A stretch of DNA of 64,000 nt from an uncultured Pelagibacteraceae bacterium (GCA_902582845.1 CACHTQ010000003.1:1-64000); one strand, 5' to 3'; positions 45,494 through 54,778 are shown, counted from the stretch's first letter. Notes: generated by a model from the letters alone, not told the origin. Numbers and translations are program-made.

Positions 45494-47307
45494 TGATTAA
45501 AGGTAATTTTATAGACAATTTACCTAAAGTTTATGGAATCTATACGGGTGGTTTTTTAGGTTTCATAATCATTATGTCGATTGCCGAGCAGATGGGTATG
45601 ACAGCGAAAACAATTGGTATTTGTTTCGTTGCCTTCACAGTAGCCATCTATGCTATAATTGGTTATCTATCACGTACAGCTCAAGCTGATGCGTATTACG
45701 TAGCTGGAAGACAAGTACCAACCGTGTTCAACGGAATGGCGACAGCAGCAGACTGGATGTCTGGTGCATCATTCGTTGCAATGGCAGGTGGTATTTACTT
45801 TAAAGGTTACGGTTATATGGCACTACTTGTAGGTTGGACTGGTGGATATGTATTAGTTGCATCACTATTAGCACCTTACTTAAGAAAATTCGGCTGTTAC
45901 ACAGTTCCAGATTTTATTGGTACAAGATACGGTGGTAATTTAAGTAGATTTATGGCGGTAGTAGTTTTAACTGTTGCTTCATTTACTTACGTGACTGCAC
46001 AAATCAACGCCACAGGTACAATTGCATCTGTTGCACTTGATATTCCATTCCAATACGCTGTATACGTTGGACTTATAAGTATTTTACTTTGTTCAATGCT
46101 TGGTGGTATGAGAGGGGTAACTTGGACACAGGTAGCTCAATATATCGTACTAATCATAGCTTACTTATTACCAGTATTCTGGATCAGTAACAAAATGGGT
46201 GCGGGCTTCTTCCCTCACTTCATGTTAGCTGATGAAGTTTCTAGAATAGCTGAATTAGAGGCTCAGTTTGGTTTTGTTAAAAACTCAGCTGAAAATCTAA
46301 AAGAAGTGCCAAAAGGTTTGGCTGGAATAACTAAAGCTCACTCAGCGGTGAACGCAACACCTTGGGCATTTATTTCATTAGCGTTAGCGATGATGATGGG
46401 AACAGCTTCATTGCCTCACGTTATGATGAGATATTTTACTACTCCAAGTGTAAAAGCTGCTAGAAAATCAGTAGGTTGGTCATTATTCTTTATCTTCCTA
46501 CTTTATTCTTCTGCTCCAATGTTAGCGACACTATCTAAGTTGTCATTGATTGATCCGTCACTACCAACAGGTATTATCGGTAAATCAATAGCTGAAGTTC
46601 AATCGATAGATTGGTATCAAAACTGGAACCAAGCAAACTTAATGTTTGTAAGCGACTTTAACGGAAATGGAACTCTTGAGTTAAATGAGTTTTTCATGGG
46701 TGGTAAAGCCGTTGTGTTAGCAACTCCAGAAATAGCTGGATTACCATATGTAATCTCAGGTCTGGTTGCTGCTGGAGGTATGGCTGCTGCCATGTCAACA
46801 GCCGATGGTTTGATTTTAGCAATTGCAAACGCAATCTCACACGATGTTTACTATAAGATCATCGATCCAAAAGCTGAGACTGCTAAAAGACTAGTTGTTG
46901 CAAGGGTATTACTTGTAGTAATTGGTTTTGCAGGAGCAACAATCGCAGCTCTTGAGATTCAAGGTATCTTAGGTTCAGTAATCTGGGCTTTTGACTTTGC
47001 GATGTCAGGACTATTCTTCCCACTTGTACTTGGTGTATGGTGGAAGAGAGCTAACAAAGAAGGTGCTATTGCTGGTATGTTCTTAGGATTAGTTTCTGGT
47101 GCTGCTTACCTAGTTTGGGTAAGAACAGGCGGAAGTGGATTCTTAGGAATTACACAGTTAACGTTTGGTATCTTTGGTTCAGCTGTCAGCTTAGTAGCAA
47201 TGGTTGTGGTGAGTTTAATGACTCAAGCACCAAACGCTGCAACGCAGAAAATGGTTGATGAGGTTCGTGTACCAGCTGGTAAATCGATCCTTGGCAAACA
47301 ACACTAA
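45493..47307 (+). CDS. Sodium:solute symporter, large subunit (ActP/VC_2705-like) with EF-hand loop
   Basis: A 604-residue SSS-family carrier with about 13 helices. The sodium-site helices GRQVPTVFNGMATAADWMSG and GGMRGVTWTQVAQYIVL match the acetate permease ActP group. An extra hydrophilic loop holds a canonical calcium loop DFNGNGTLELNE (residues 388-399). Codon choice here is richer in G+C than in neighbours, often a mark of strong expression. With acs and DUF4212 nearby, acetate or a short carboxylate is the likely substrate. Confidence 0.93.
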   Translation: MIKGNFIDNLPKVYGIYTGGFLGFIIIMSIAEQMGMTAKTIGICFVAFTVAIYAIIGYLSRTAQADAYYVAGRQVPTVFNGMATAADWMSGASFVAMAGGIYFKGYGYMALLVGWTGGYVLVASLLAPYLRKFGCYTVPDFIGTRYGGNLSRFMAVVVLTVASFTYVTAQINATGTIASVALDIPFQYAVYVGLISILLCSMLGGMRGVTWTQVAQYIVLIIAYLLPVFWISNKMGAGFFPHFMLADEVSRIAELEAQFGFVKNSAENLKEVPKGLAGITKAHSAVNATPWAFISLALAMMMGTASLPHVMMRYFTTPSVKAARKSVGWSLFFIFLLYSSAPMLATLSKLSLIDPSLPTGIIGKSIAEVQSIDWYQNWNQANLMFVSDFNGNGTLELNEFFMGGKAVVLATPEIAGLPYVISGLVAAGGMAAAMSTADGLILAIANAISHDVYYKIIDPKAETAKRLVVARVLLVVIGFAGATIAALEIQGILGSVIWAFDFAMSGLFFPLVLGVWWKRANKEGAIAGMFLGLVSGAAYLVWVRTGGSGFLGITQLTFGIFGSAVSLVAMVVVSLMTQAPNAATQKMVDEVRVPAGKSILGKQH

Positions 47308-47318
47308 ATAATCTTTTT

Positions 47319-47344
47319 AAGGGGCGATTAATTTCGCCCCTTTT
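47319..47344 (+). terminator. Rho-independent terminator after the symporter
   Basis: AAGGGGCGA-TTAATT-TCGCCCCTT followed by T residues, a perfect nine-bp stem starting 12 bases after the symporter stop. It should end the DUF4212-symporter transcript and isolate it from the next gene. Confidence 0.92.
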
Positions 47345-47376
47345 AATTTCGATCTTTTTCCAATATAAATTTCTCA

Positions 47377-47721
47377 ATGTCAGCTAACTTTCATCCTTTA
47401 GTATATATAATTGACTATATTCTTGGGGTAATCATGTGGACTTTAATTGGAAGGGTTGCAATGAATATTTTTCAAAGAGAAGATTCTCAATTTTTTTTTA
47501 TGAGAGTCTTTGTTAAATTTACTAATCCTTTGATCAACTTATTTAAACCTATAACTCCATCTTTTATCATACAACCAATCGTACCTCTTTACGTTGCTTG
47601 GTTTTTTTTCATGATAAGGTTTTACTTTATGCCTTGGGTTCTAGGATACTCAGTGATGGGCATGTTGTCATTTCCATTAGAAAGTGAGATTTCAAGACAA
47701 ATTTATCAATTTTTTAATTAA
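47377..47721 (+). CDS. Small membrane protein, possibly YggT-like
   Basis: A 114-residue protein with three hydrophobic segments. The middle NPLINLFKPITPSFIIQPIV followed by a hydrophobic run recalls the YggT arrangement, but the match is loose. Located between the symporter terminator and rpe, so it probably has its own promoter or is read with rpe. Confidence 0.6.
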   Translation: MSANFHPLVYIIDYILGVIMWTLIGRVAMNIFQREDSQFFFMRVFVKFTNPLINLFKPITPSFIIQPIVPLYVAWFFFMIRFYFMPWVLGYSVMGMLSFPLESEISRQIYQFFN

Positions 47722-47761
47722 ATTAGATTTTAAAATTTGGTACTAGTTAATTTAATAATCT

Positions 47762-48421
47762 ATGAAAAAAATACAAATTTCCCCCTCAATATTATCTGCT
47801 GACTTTAGTCAACTAGGAAATGAAATTAAAAGACTCGAGGATGCAGGGGCAGATATGATACATGTTGATGTAATGGATGGTCACTTCGTTCCCAATTTAA
47901 CTATTGGACCTCCAGTCATTAAAACTCTTAGAAAGCATTCAGAATTAACTTTTGATGTGCACTTGATGATTTCACCTGTCCATAAATATATAAAAGATTT
48001 TGCAGATGCAGGAGCTGATATAATTACTATACACCCTGAAGCTACTGATAATTTAGCAGAATCAATTAAACATATTAAAAGTTTTAAAAAGAAGGTTGGT
48101 ATTTCTCTAAATCCAAATACCGAGATCAACATAATCGAAAATGAGTTAAAAAACGTGGATTTGATTTTAGTTATGAGTGTTTATCCAGGTTTTGGAGGTC
48201 AGAAATTTATTCCTGACGTCATTAAAAAAATTGAATTATTAAAAAAAATAAAAGATGATAAAAATTATAAGTACGACATTGAAGTAGATGGAGGAATAAA
48301 TTTTTCAAATTCAAAAGATGTAATAAACGCAGGCGCAAATATTCTTGTATCAGGAACTACAATATTTAAAGAAAACAACGGAAACATTAAAAAGAATATA
48401 GAAACACTTAAAGAAGTGTAG
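47762..48421 (+). CDS. rpe: Ribulose-phosphate 3-epimerase
   Basis: Interconverts ribulose-5-P and xylulose-5-P in the pentose phosphate route. The TIM barrel (219 aa) shows ISPSILSADFSQLG, the metal-binding HVDVMDGHFVPN, FDVHLMI, VYPGFGGQKF and EVDGGIN. It lies one base before the heparinase-like gene and upstream of purH, linking pentose supply to purine synthesis by position. Confidence 0.97.
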   Translation: MKKIQISPSILSADFSQLGNEIKRLEDAGADMIHVDVMDGHFVPNLTIGPPVIKTLRKHSELTFDVHLMISPVHKYIKDFADAGADIITIHPEATDNLAESIKHIKSFKKKVGISLNPNTEINIIENELKNVDLILVMSVYPGFGGQKFIPDVIKKIELLKKIKDDKNYKYDIEVDGGINFSNSKDVINAGANILVSGTTIFKENNGNIKKNIETLKEV

Positions 48422-48422
48422 A

Positions 48423-50048
48423 ATGCTGTTAGATGGATTTTTTGAAACTTTAAATGATTTTAAAGAAATAATAAAAAAAAAATTCAGAGCTATTTATCAA
48501 AATTCAAGTTTATACGAAAAAAAGATTTCTAAAACTTTTGATAATGAATTCATATACAAACCAAGTCCTCACTTACTTTCATCGATAATCAAATACCAAA
48601 ATAAGAAATATAAGATTGAAGATTTTGAACTAGAGAAGGTTTGGAATACACAAATGAAATCAAAAGATTTTGAAAAATTAAATAATTTTTTTTGGTTTTT
48701 TAGTCTTGATTTAAAATCTTCAAAAAAATCAGTTCAAGAAGTTATCTTAAATTGGATTAATAAAAACAATAAATTTAAAAAAAAGAGTTGGGAATTTAAT
48801 ATTACTGCAAAAAGAATAATTTCGTGGTTATCTAACCACCAACTTTCTTATAACGAAAGTGATAAAGAATATAGATCAATTTTTGATCACATGATTCAAA
48901 AACAAACAAATCATTTATTAAATGAAATAAAAAACTCTAAAGATTTAGAAAACAAAATAATTGGTTGCTCAGCAATAATTTTAACTGGATTATGTTACAA
49001 AATTGAGAAAAACTATTTAAATATAGGTTTAAGTTATCTAAAAAAAATTATCAAGTCCTCAATAGATAACCAAGGTTTTACTAACTCACGGAATATAAAA
49101 CAGTTAATATTTTTTTTAAAATATTTCATAATTATTAGAGAATGGTTTAAAGAGTCACAAGTTGAAGTTCCAGAGCATATAGAAGAAAATATTTATTATT
49201 TTGGACAAAGTTATGCTTTGATAAGACAAAACCTAGACGTAGATCTTTTATTTAATGGTAATAATAAGTCTAATACTCATGATTTCGATCATTATTTAAG
49301 AAGACTTGGTTATAAATTTAAAAATGAAAATAAAGAGTGTGGTGGTTACATAATTTTAAAGAATAAAAAAATTTGTCTAGCAATGGATGTGGGATCTTCA
49401 CCAAATCCTAAGTATACTCAGGATTACCAGTCGGGCACCCTTTCATTTGAAATAATTTCAAACGGAAAGAAACTTATTACAAATTGTGGTTATTATAAAA
49501 AAAATAATCAAAAACTTAATGAGATATCAAAATCTTCAGCTGCGCACAGCACATTAACTATTGATGACAACTCCTCATGTAAATTTACAAAGAGAAAAGA
49601 TAAATTAATTTTAAAAACAGGTTTAAAAGTTGGTCAAAAAAATTCTATATTTGAGAGTAATTATTGGAAAATCAATGCTGCTCATGATGGATATTTTAAA
49701 AAATTTAAATCAATTCATGAGAGAAATATTGAATTTTTTCCTGAGCAAATGAAATTTGTTGGAAATGATAAGATTATTACGAAAAAAAATAATTTTAATT
49801 TCAAGTTTGACATTCGATTTCATTTAGAACCAAATATTAAATTAATGAAGACCCAAGATAATAAATCTATATTAATAGAATTAGAGGATGAGGGTTGGAA
49901 ATTTACTTGTGATAATTATGAAATTAATATTGATAATGGATTATACTTCGGTAATAAAAATACATATATTGAGAACCAAAATATTTTTATATCTGGCATA
50001 TTGAGTAATAATGAAGAGAACATTAAATGGGAAATTAAAAAGATATAA
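48423..50048 (+). CDS. Heparinase II/III-like protein
   Basis: A 541-residue protein: an N-terminal helical toroid (to about residue 290) and a C-terminal beta domain with AMDVGSSPNPKYTQDYQSG, ISKSSAAHSTLTIDDNSSC and the FHLEPNIKL strand. This is the heparinase II/III family, whose members cleave uronate-containing polysaccharides. Alphaproteobacteria often carry it next to purH, and its physiological substrate there is not established. No signal peptide is seen. Confidence 0.85.
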   Translation: MLLDGFFETLNDFKEIIKKKFRAIYQNSSLYEKKISKTFDNEFIYKPSPHLLSSIIKYQNKKYKIEDFELEKVWNTQMKSKDFEKLNNFFWFFSLDLKSSKKSVQEVILNWINKNNKFKKKSWEFNITAKRIISWLSNHQLSYNESDKEYRSIFDHMIQKQTNHLLNEIKNSKDLENKIIGCSAIILTGLCYKIEKNYLNIGLSYLKKIIKSSIDNQGFTNSRNIKQLIFFLKYFIIIREWFKESQVEVPEHIEENIYYFGQSYALIRQNLDVDLLFNGNNKSNTHDFDHYLRRLGYKFKNENKECGGYIILKNKKICLAMDVGSSPNPKYTQDYQSGTLSFEIISNGKKLITNCGYYKKNNQKLNEISKSSAAHSTLTIDDNSSCKFTKRKDKLILKTGLKVGQKNSIFESNYWKINAAHDGYFKKFKSIHERNIEFFPEQMKFVGNDKIITKKNNFNFKFDIRFHLEPNIKLMKTQDNKSILIELEDEGWKFTCDNYEINIDNGLYFGNKNTYIENQNIFISGILSNNEENIKWEIKKI

Positions 50049-51583
50049 TGGGAAAAATTAGATCAGCTTTAATATCATTGTCTGATAAGTCTAATCTTAA
50101 GCCTTTATTACAAGAATTAAGGAGAAATAATATCAAAATAATTAGTTCTGGTGGAACATTTAGAGTAATTAAGAAACTTAAATTCAAATGCTTAGATGTT
50201 TCAGATTTTACAGGATTTAAGGAAATACTCAGCGGGAGAGTCAAAACCTTACACCCGAAAATACATGCTGGAATTTTAAACAAAAGAAATAATAAATCTC
50301 ACTCTAATGATATTAAAAAAAATAATTTTGAGAATATTGATTTAATAATAGTGAATTTCTATCCATTTGAAAATACGATCAAGCAAACAAAAAACCATTC
50401 AAAAATAATAGAAAAAATTGATGTTGGTGGACCAGCTATGGTCAGAGCTGCTGCCAAAAATTATAATGATGTGACTGTGATAACTTCTGTGGATCATTAT
50501 TCAGAACTTATAAATGAGTTAAAAAAAAATAAAGGTAGCACTTCTCTAAAATTTAGAGAAAAAATGTCTAGGTTGGCATTTAGTGAGACCGCCTATTACG
50601 ATGCTGTAATTTCAAACTATTTCAATAGATTTAACAATATCAATTTCCCTAAAAGAAAAATTCTTTACACTAATTTAATACAAAATCTTAGATATGGAGA
50701 AAATCCTCAACAAATGGGTGCTTTCTATTCTCAAAGTAAAGAAAATAGATTAGAGCAAATACATGGGAAAACTTTGAGTTATAATAATTACAATGATATT
50801 TTTGCAGCAATTACTATTTCAAAATCGCTACCGAAAAATACTGGTACAGTTATTGTCAAACATGGAAATCCTTGTGGTGTCTCAGCTTTAAAAAATAATT
50901 TAGATAGCTATAAATCAGCATTAGAGAGCGATCCAATAAGTGCATTTGGTGGTATTGTTTCATGTAACTATAAGGTTACTCAAAAAATCGCAGTAATGTT
51001 AAATAAAATTTTTCTTGAAGTAATTGTGGCTAATGGTTTTGATAAAAAAGCTTTAAAAATATTAAAATCGAAAAAAAATCTGAGGCTTATAGACTCATCA
51101 AAAATTTCTTTCAATCAAGTATGGAAATTTAACTCTTTTGATAATTTTACACTTATCCAATCAGAGGATAAAAAGATTTTTTCAAAGAAGGATTTTAGAG
51201 TTGTTTCAAAAAGAAAACCTAGTAAATCACAGCTTAATAATTTAATGTTTGCATTTAACGTCTGTCGTTACACAAAATCTAATGCTATTATTCTTGCTAG
51301 TAATAAATCTACTATCGGCATTGGATCTGGACAACCTAGTAGATTAGATAGTTGTGAGATTGCAATAAATAAAATGAATAAGTTTTCAAAAATCAAAAAT
51401 GAAATAGTAGCTGCATCAGATGCTTTTTTCCCATTTGTTGACGGAATAGAAAAATTAGTTCAGTCAGGAGCTAGTGCAATAGTTCAGCCAGCTGGATCAA
51501 TAAGAGATAAAGAAATTATAAAATTTGCAAACGAGACGAATACTGTTTTGGTTTTTTCAAAAACTCGTCATTTTAGACATTAG
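50048..51583 (+). CDS. purH: Bifunctional AICAR transformylase/IMP cyclohydrolase
   Basis: Final two steps of IMP synthesis. The N-terminal methylglyoxal-synthase-like domain has SSGGTFRVIK and SGRVKTLHPKIHAGIL; the transformylase domain has VKHGNPCGVSAL, SDPISAFGGIVS-like (ESDPISAFGGIVSC) and FFPFVDGIE. 511 aa is normal. Its ATG overlaps the preceding stop by one base, and the 3' end overlaps phhB convergently by 11 bases. Confidence 0.97.
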   Translation: MGKIRSALISLSDKSNLKPLLQELRRNNIKIISSGGTFRVIKKLKFKCLDVSDFTGFKEILSGRVKTLHPKIHAGILNKRNNKSHSNDIKKNNFENIDLIIVNFYPFENTIKQTKNHSKIIEKIDVGGPAMVRAAAKNYNDVTVITSVDHYSELINELKKNKGSTSLKFREKMSRLAFSETAYYDAVISNYFNRFNNINFPKRKILYTNLIQNLRYGENPQQMGAFYSQSKENRLEQIHGKTLSYNNYNDIFAAITISKSLPKNTGTVIVKHGNPCGVSALKNNLDSYKSALESDPISAFGGIVSCNYKVTQKIAVMLNKIFLEVIVANGFDKKALKILKSKKNLRLIDSSKISFNQVWKFNSFDNFTLIQSEDKKIFSKKDFRVVSKRKPSKSQLNNLMFAFNVCRYTKSNAIILASNKSTIGIGSGQPSRLDSCEIAINKMNKFSKIKNEIVAASDAFFPFVDGIEKLVQSGASAIVQPAGSIRDKEIIKFANETNTVLVFSKTRHFRH

Positions 51584-51917
51584 TTATGTTATCAATTTTA
51601 GCAGCTAATATAAAATCGTTTTCGGATAAACCTTCTATGGCATGAGTTGTGATATTAATCTTAGCATAACCCCATCCAAAAATAATATCTGGATGATGAC
51701 CTTCTTCCTCAGAGACTTTTCCAACCTCATTAACAAATTTTTGACTTTCCAAAAAATTTTTAAATTCAAATTTTTTTTCTAAAAGATAAACTTTTTTGTC
51801 ATTTTGAATGATCTCCCAACCATCAACTTTTTTTTGATACTTATGAATTTCAGAAACGTCAAAAGCTTTAACTCCTCCCTCGCAAGGAACACATTTTTTT
51901 TCTAATAAATCATTCAT
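51573..51917 (-). CDS. phhB: Pterin-4a-carbinolamine dehydratase
   Basis: Regenerates pterin cofactor after aromatic hydroxylation; it can also act as DCoH. The 114-aa protein has CVPCEGG near the N terminus, GWEIIQNDKKVYLLEKKFEF, EEEGHHPDIIFGWGYAKI and THAIEGLSENDFILAAKID. The start codon lies only seven bases after the CCA end of tRNA-Gly on the same strand, so the mRNA is probably cut from a joint transcript and would be nearly leaderless. No phenylalanine hydroxylase is in the window. Confidence 0.93.
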   Translation of the reverse strand: MNDLLEKKCVPCEGGVKAFDVSEIHKYQKKVDGWEIIQNDKKVYLLEKKFEFKNFLESQKFVNEVGKVSEEEGHHPDIIFGWGYAKINITTHAIEGLSENDFILAAKIDNITNV

Positions 51918-51924
51918 AGTATAA

Positions 51925-51999
51925 TGGAGCGGGCAAAGGGGGTCGAACCCTCGACCTTCTCGTTGGCAACGAGACGCTCTACCACTGAGCTATGCCCGC
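51925..51999 (-). tRNA. tRNA-Gly (GCC anticodon)
   Basis: 75 nt including an encoded CCA. GCGGGCA pairs with TGCCCGC in the acceptor stem, the D arm reads TAGCTCAGTGGTAGAGC, and the anticodon loop TTGCCAA gives GCC. The T arm reads GAGGGTTCGACCCCC. It is transcribed toward phhB. Confidence 0.97.
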
Positions 52000-52126
52000 T
52001 TATTCTTTAAGTGTTGAAAGTATTAGCTTTTTAAAAATTAAGCAATAGTACTTTTTGTGAAATTTTAACTGAACTATGCCCAGAGTGTGCCAAAAAATTA
52101 ACACAACGTTTAAAATTCTGGCATAC
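52000..52126. other. 127-base gap between tRNA-Gly and the sulfotransferase
   Basis: No gene. ACTGAACTATGCCC (52068-52081) repeats, with one mismatch, ACTGAGCTATGCCC of the tRNA (51984-51997), in the same orientation 84 bases away. This is perhaps a relic of a partial tRNA duplication. No terminator is evident. Confidence 0.5.
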
Positions 52127-52975
52127 TTAATAATTTAATTCTTTCAAATTTTTTTCAAAAATATTATTTAATTTTTCAGTAAACTCTTGATCAAAGTTTT
52201 TTTGCCAATCATTCTTTGGTCCTAGATGGAAAAAAGGTATCTTTTTTTTTTCTTCTCGTGAGATAATGGTCTCACTAAACCCGTTTGTTTCCTCTATTTT
52301 TTTTAAGTTTTTAAAAGAAGTAGTGTTAACAGCGTTTTTAGCTTTTTCCCTACTAAATCCACTTTTATTATTTGTTAGTTTATTTATGAATTCTATTATC
52401 TCTTTAAATACAAAAAAAGTTTCTGACAATAAATCTTCATATCTTAAAAATTTTATTGGTATTAATTTATTATTTTTCCAAGATTGATAATTTAATTCCC
52501 AAGAACTAATAAATTGATAATCGCTATAATCCTTTTTCTTTTTAAAGTCATAAGTAAAGTTTTTTTTATCTTGCATCACCACTAAAGCTTTATCGTGATT
52601 GATTTGAAAATGTCTGGACATGGAGTCTAAAACATTTCTAGGATCTCTTACTATGTAAATTCCGCCAAGTGAATTAGCTCGATTTGTAAAATCATAATTT
52701 CCCAATTTCACTAAAGCATTATGTGTCTTGAAAAATTTTATCTTTCGGTCTTCATTAATTTTTTCTTGCGCTAAGACCCATAATCTCGAAGTATCTCCTG
52801 GTATTGATAAATCATAATCAAAACTTTCTAAATATTTTTTTACAGGAAACTGTTGAATATTTTTTAAATGATTATCACCAAGAAAAATGCCGTCTTTTGT
52901 ATAATAATAAGCACTTATCAAAGATCTTAACCATGTGTTGCCATTTTTAGGATAAGAAGCGAGCCAAATTATCAT
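52127..52975 (-). CDS. Sulfotransferase domain protein
   Basis: A 282-residue PAPS-dependent sulfotransferase. The 5'-phosphosulfate loop is ASYPKNGNTWLRSL (residues 6-19), the 3'-phosphate site is IVRDPRNVLDSMSRH, and the C-terminal part near GPKNDWQKNFDQEF matches the family. The acceptor is unknown; a cell-surface glycan is typical for marine bacteria. Position beside a tRNA hints at a gained accessory gene, though its base use matches its neighbours. Confidence 0.9.
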   Translation of the reverse strand: MIIWLASYPKNGNTWLRSLISAYYYTKDGIFLGDNHLKNIQQFPVKKYLESFDYDLSIPGDTSRLWVLAQEKINEDRKIKFFKTHNALVKLGNYDFTNRANSLGGIYIVRDPRNVLDSMSRHFQINHDKALVVMQDKKNFTYDFKKKKDYSDYQFISSWELNYQSWKNNKLIPIKFLRYEDLLSETFFVFKEIIEFINKLTNNKSGFSREKAKNAVNTTSFKNLKKIEETNGFSETIISREEKKKIPFFHLGPKNDWQKNFDQEFTEKLNNIFEKNLKELNY

Positions 52976-53022
52976 ATTTTTATCTTTAAATTATTTTTAT
53001 ATTATTAGTATATTTATTAAAT

Positions 53023-53664
53023 ATGAAACTTCCAAAAACTATACCTGTTTTTCCACTCAGTAATTTTATAATTTTTCCTAAAACTACAGTGCCCTTAAAC
53101 ATTTTTGAACCAAGATATATAGATATGGTCAATGATAGTATGAAAGCAGATAAGTTTATAGGCATGGTTCAACCAAAAGTCACAAAGAATTTTGATGATA
53201 ATAAATTACCTTCACTTCATAAAGTTGGTTGTTTAGGTAAAATTACAAGCTTCAAAGAAGCTGATGATGGAAGATATTTAATTGACCTTAAGGGTGTAAT
53301 TAGATTTGAAATAAAAAAAGAAATAGATTCAAATAAGAAGTATAGAGAATTTGAGATAAATTTTGAGAATTTTTTAGATGATTTAGAAGAAAAAAAAGAA
53401 AACTTAAAATTTTCTGATTTGGAACTTATTTTCAAAGATTTAAAAACTTTATTTGAAAAAAGAGGATTTATCATTAATTGGAAAGCTCTAGAAAAACAAA
53501 GTTTAGACGAAACAATAAACGCTCTAGCGATGACATCACCATTTAGTCTGGAGGAAAAACAAGTTTTATTAGAGGCTAAAAATCTGGAAATTAGAAAAAC
53601 GAAAATTTCTGAAATTTTAAATACTTATACTTACGATCAATTTGATAATACCACTCTTCAATAA
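53023..53664 (+). CDS. LON N-terminal (substrate-binding) domain protein
   Basis: A 213-residue stand-alone LON substrate-binding domain (PUA-like), without the ATPase or protease parts. Motifs are IPVFPLSNFIIFPKTTVPLN, FEPRYIDMVND and HKVGCLGKITSFKEADDGRY. Many alphaproteobacteria have this protein next to housekeeping genes; its role is not established. It ends one base before the convergent UbiH-like gene. Confidence 0.9.
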   Translation: MKLPKTIPVFPLSNFIIFPKTTVPLNIFEPRYIDMVNDSMKADKFIGMVQPKVTKNFDDNKLPSLHKVGCLGKITSFKEADDGRYLIDLKGVIRFEIKKEIDSNKKYREFEINFENFLDDLEEKKENLKFSDLELIFKDLKTLFEKRGFIINWKALEKQSLDETINALAMTSPFSLEEKQVLLEAKNLEIRKTKISEILNTYTYDQFDNTTLQ

Positions 53665-53665
53665 A

Positions 53666-54748
53666 TTAATTTTGTAAACCCATATCAGCGATATTTTTAA
53701 AATATTTGTTTAATATTTTATTCTGTCCAAATAACCTGGCTGTTGAGTCAATTAAATCCTCTCCGATCTTATTTTCAAAATTAAAATATTCATAGATAAA
53801 ATTAATTCCTTCCGAAAAAACAAAATTTTTACTTTTTACATTATTCTGAAATTCAACACACACACTTTGATCTATTGGTAAACCAAGTTTTATTTTGTAA
53901 TCAATTATTTTTATAAATTCTTTTATATCTCTAATTGACATATTGAAACCCTGACCAGCTAAAGGATGAAGTTTATGCAACAAATCACCAAAGGCTAAAA
54001 TATTATCTTTATAATATTCTCTTAAATTTATTGATTTTAAATCAAATTCTGAAATCTTGTAGATTTTCTTTATTTCATATTTAGGGTTGAACTTATTAAT
54101 AATTTTGTTGATCTCTGATTCAGTTTTATATTTTTTCATTCTTGCAGAATAAACAATTGAAGTTTTTTCATTTGATATTGGCAAAAATGCTATCGGGCCG
54201 TCATTTGTAAAAATTTGTATTGCTTCGTTGTTAGATGATAATTTTATGTGATCTATAATTGTTGTAAATGCAATGCTATTATATTTCTTTTCAAATTTTT
54301 TTGAAAAATATTTTTTCGTTATTTCATTTCTTATGTCACAATTAATTATCAGATCATAACTTAAATAATTGGATTTTCTATATTTTATATATTTTTTGAA
54401 TTTTAAAAATTTACTCCTTTTAAGTTCGGTAATTAACTGATTAAATAATTTTTGATTCTGTAAGATTGAAAATAGATTGTCCTTTTGATCCTCAAATTTT
54501 AAAATTTCTTTTTCATTAGAGTTTTCTGTAAAAATTTTTATTTTTTTAATTGGCCACAACATTTTTTTAATATTTGTTATTTCTCTATTAAAAAAATCAA
54601 TATTTGATTTTGAAATTCCAATTGTACGAGTAGTATCTATTTTACTGTTTTTTTTCTTATAAAATAGATCGACAATTATCTCTTTTTTAACTAAAGCTGT
54701 TGCCAGAGCTAAGCTTGTAAGGTTATCACCCAATATACAGACTTTCAT
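53666..54748 (-). CDS. UbiH/VisC-type FAD monooxygenase, diverged
   Basis: A 360-residue flavoprotein monooxygenase, probably a ubiquinone-ring hydroxylase. I use the ATG of MKVCILGDNLTSLALA; the track's upstream start adds 13 residues overlapping the ftsK start. The C-terminal FAD motif FGDLLHKLHPLAGQGFNMSI (253-272) is clear. The N-terminal GxGxxG reads GDNLTS and the DG motif is hard to find, so it is a strongly diverged member. It is divergent from ftsK across 30 bases. Confidence 0.82.
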   Translation of the reverse strand: MKVCILGDNLTSLALATALVKKEIIVDLFYKKKNSKIDTTRTIGISKSNIDFFNREITNIKKMLWPIKKIKIFTENSNEKEILKFEDQKDNLFSILQNQKLFNQLITELKRSKFLKFKKYIKYRKSNYLSYDLIINCDIRNEITKKYFSKKFEKKYNSIAFTTIIDHIKLSSNNEAIQIFTNDGPIAFLPISNEKTSIVYSARMKKYKTESEINKIINKFNPKYEIKKIYKISEFDLKSINLREYYKDNILAFGDLLHKLHPLAGQGFNMSIRDIKEFIKIIDYKIKLGLPIDQSVCVEFQNNVKSKNFVFSEGINFIYEYFNFENKIGEDLIDSTARLFGQNKILNKYFKNIADMGLQN

Positions 54749-54778
54749 AATAAATTTAATTTTAACAAGAAAAATTAG

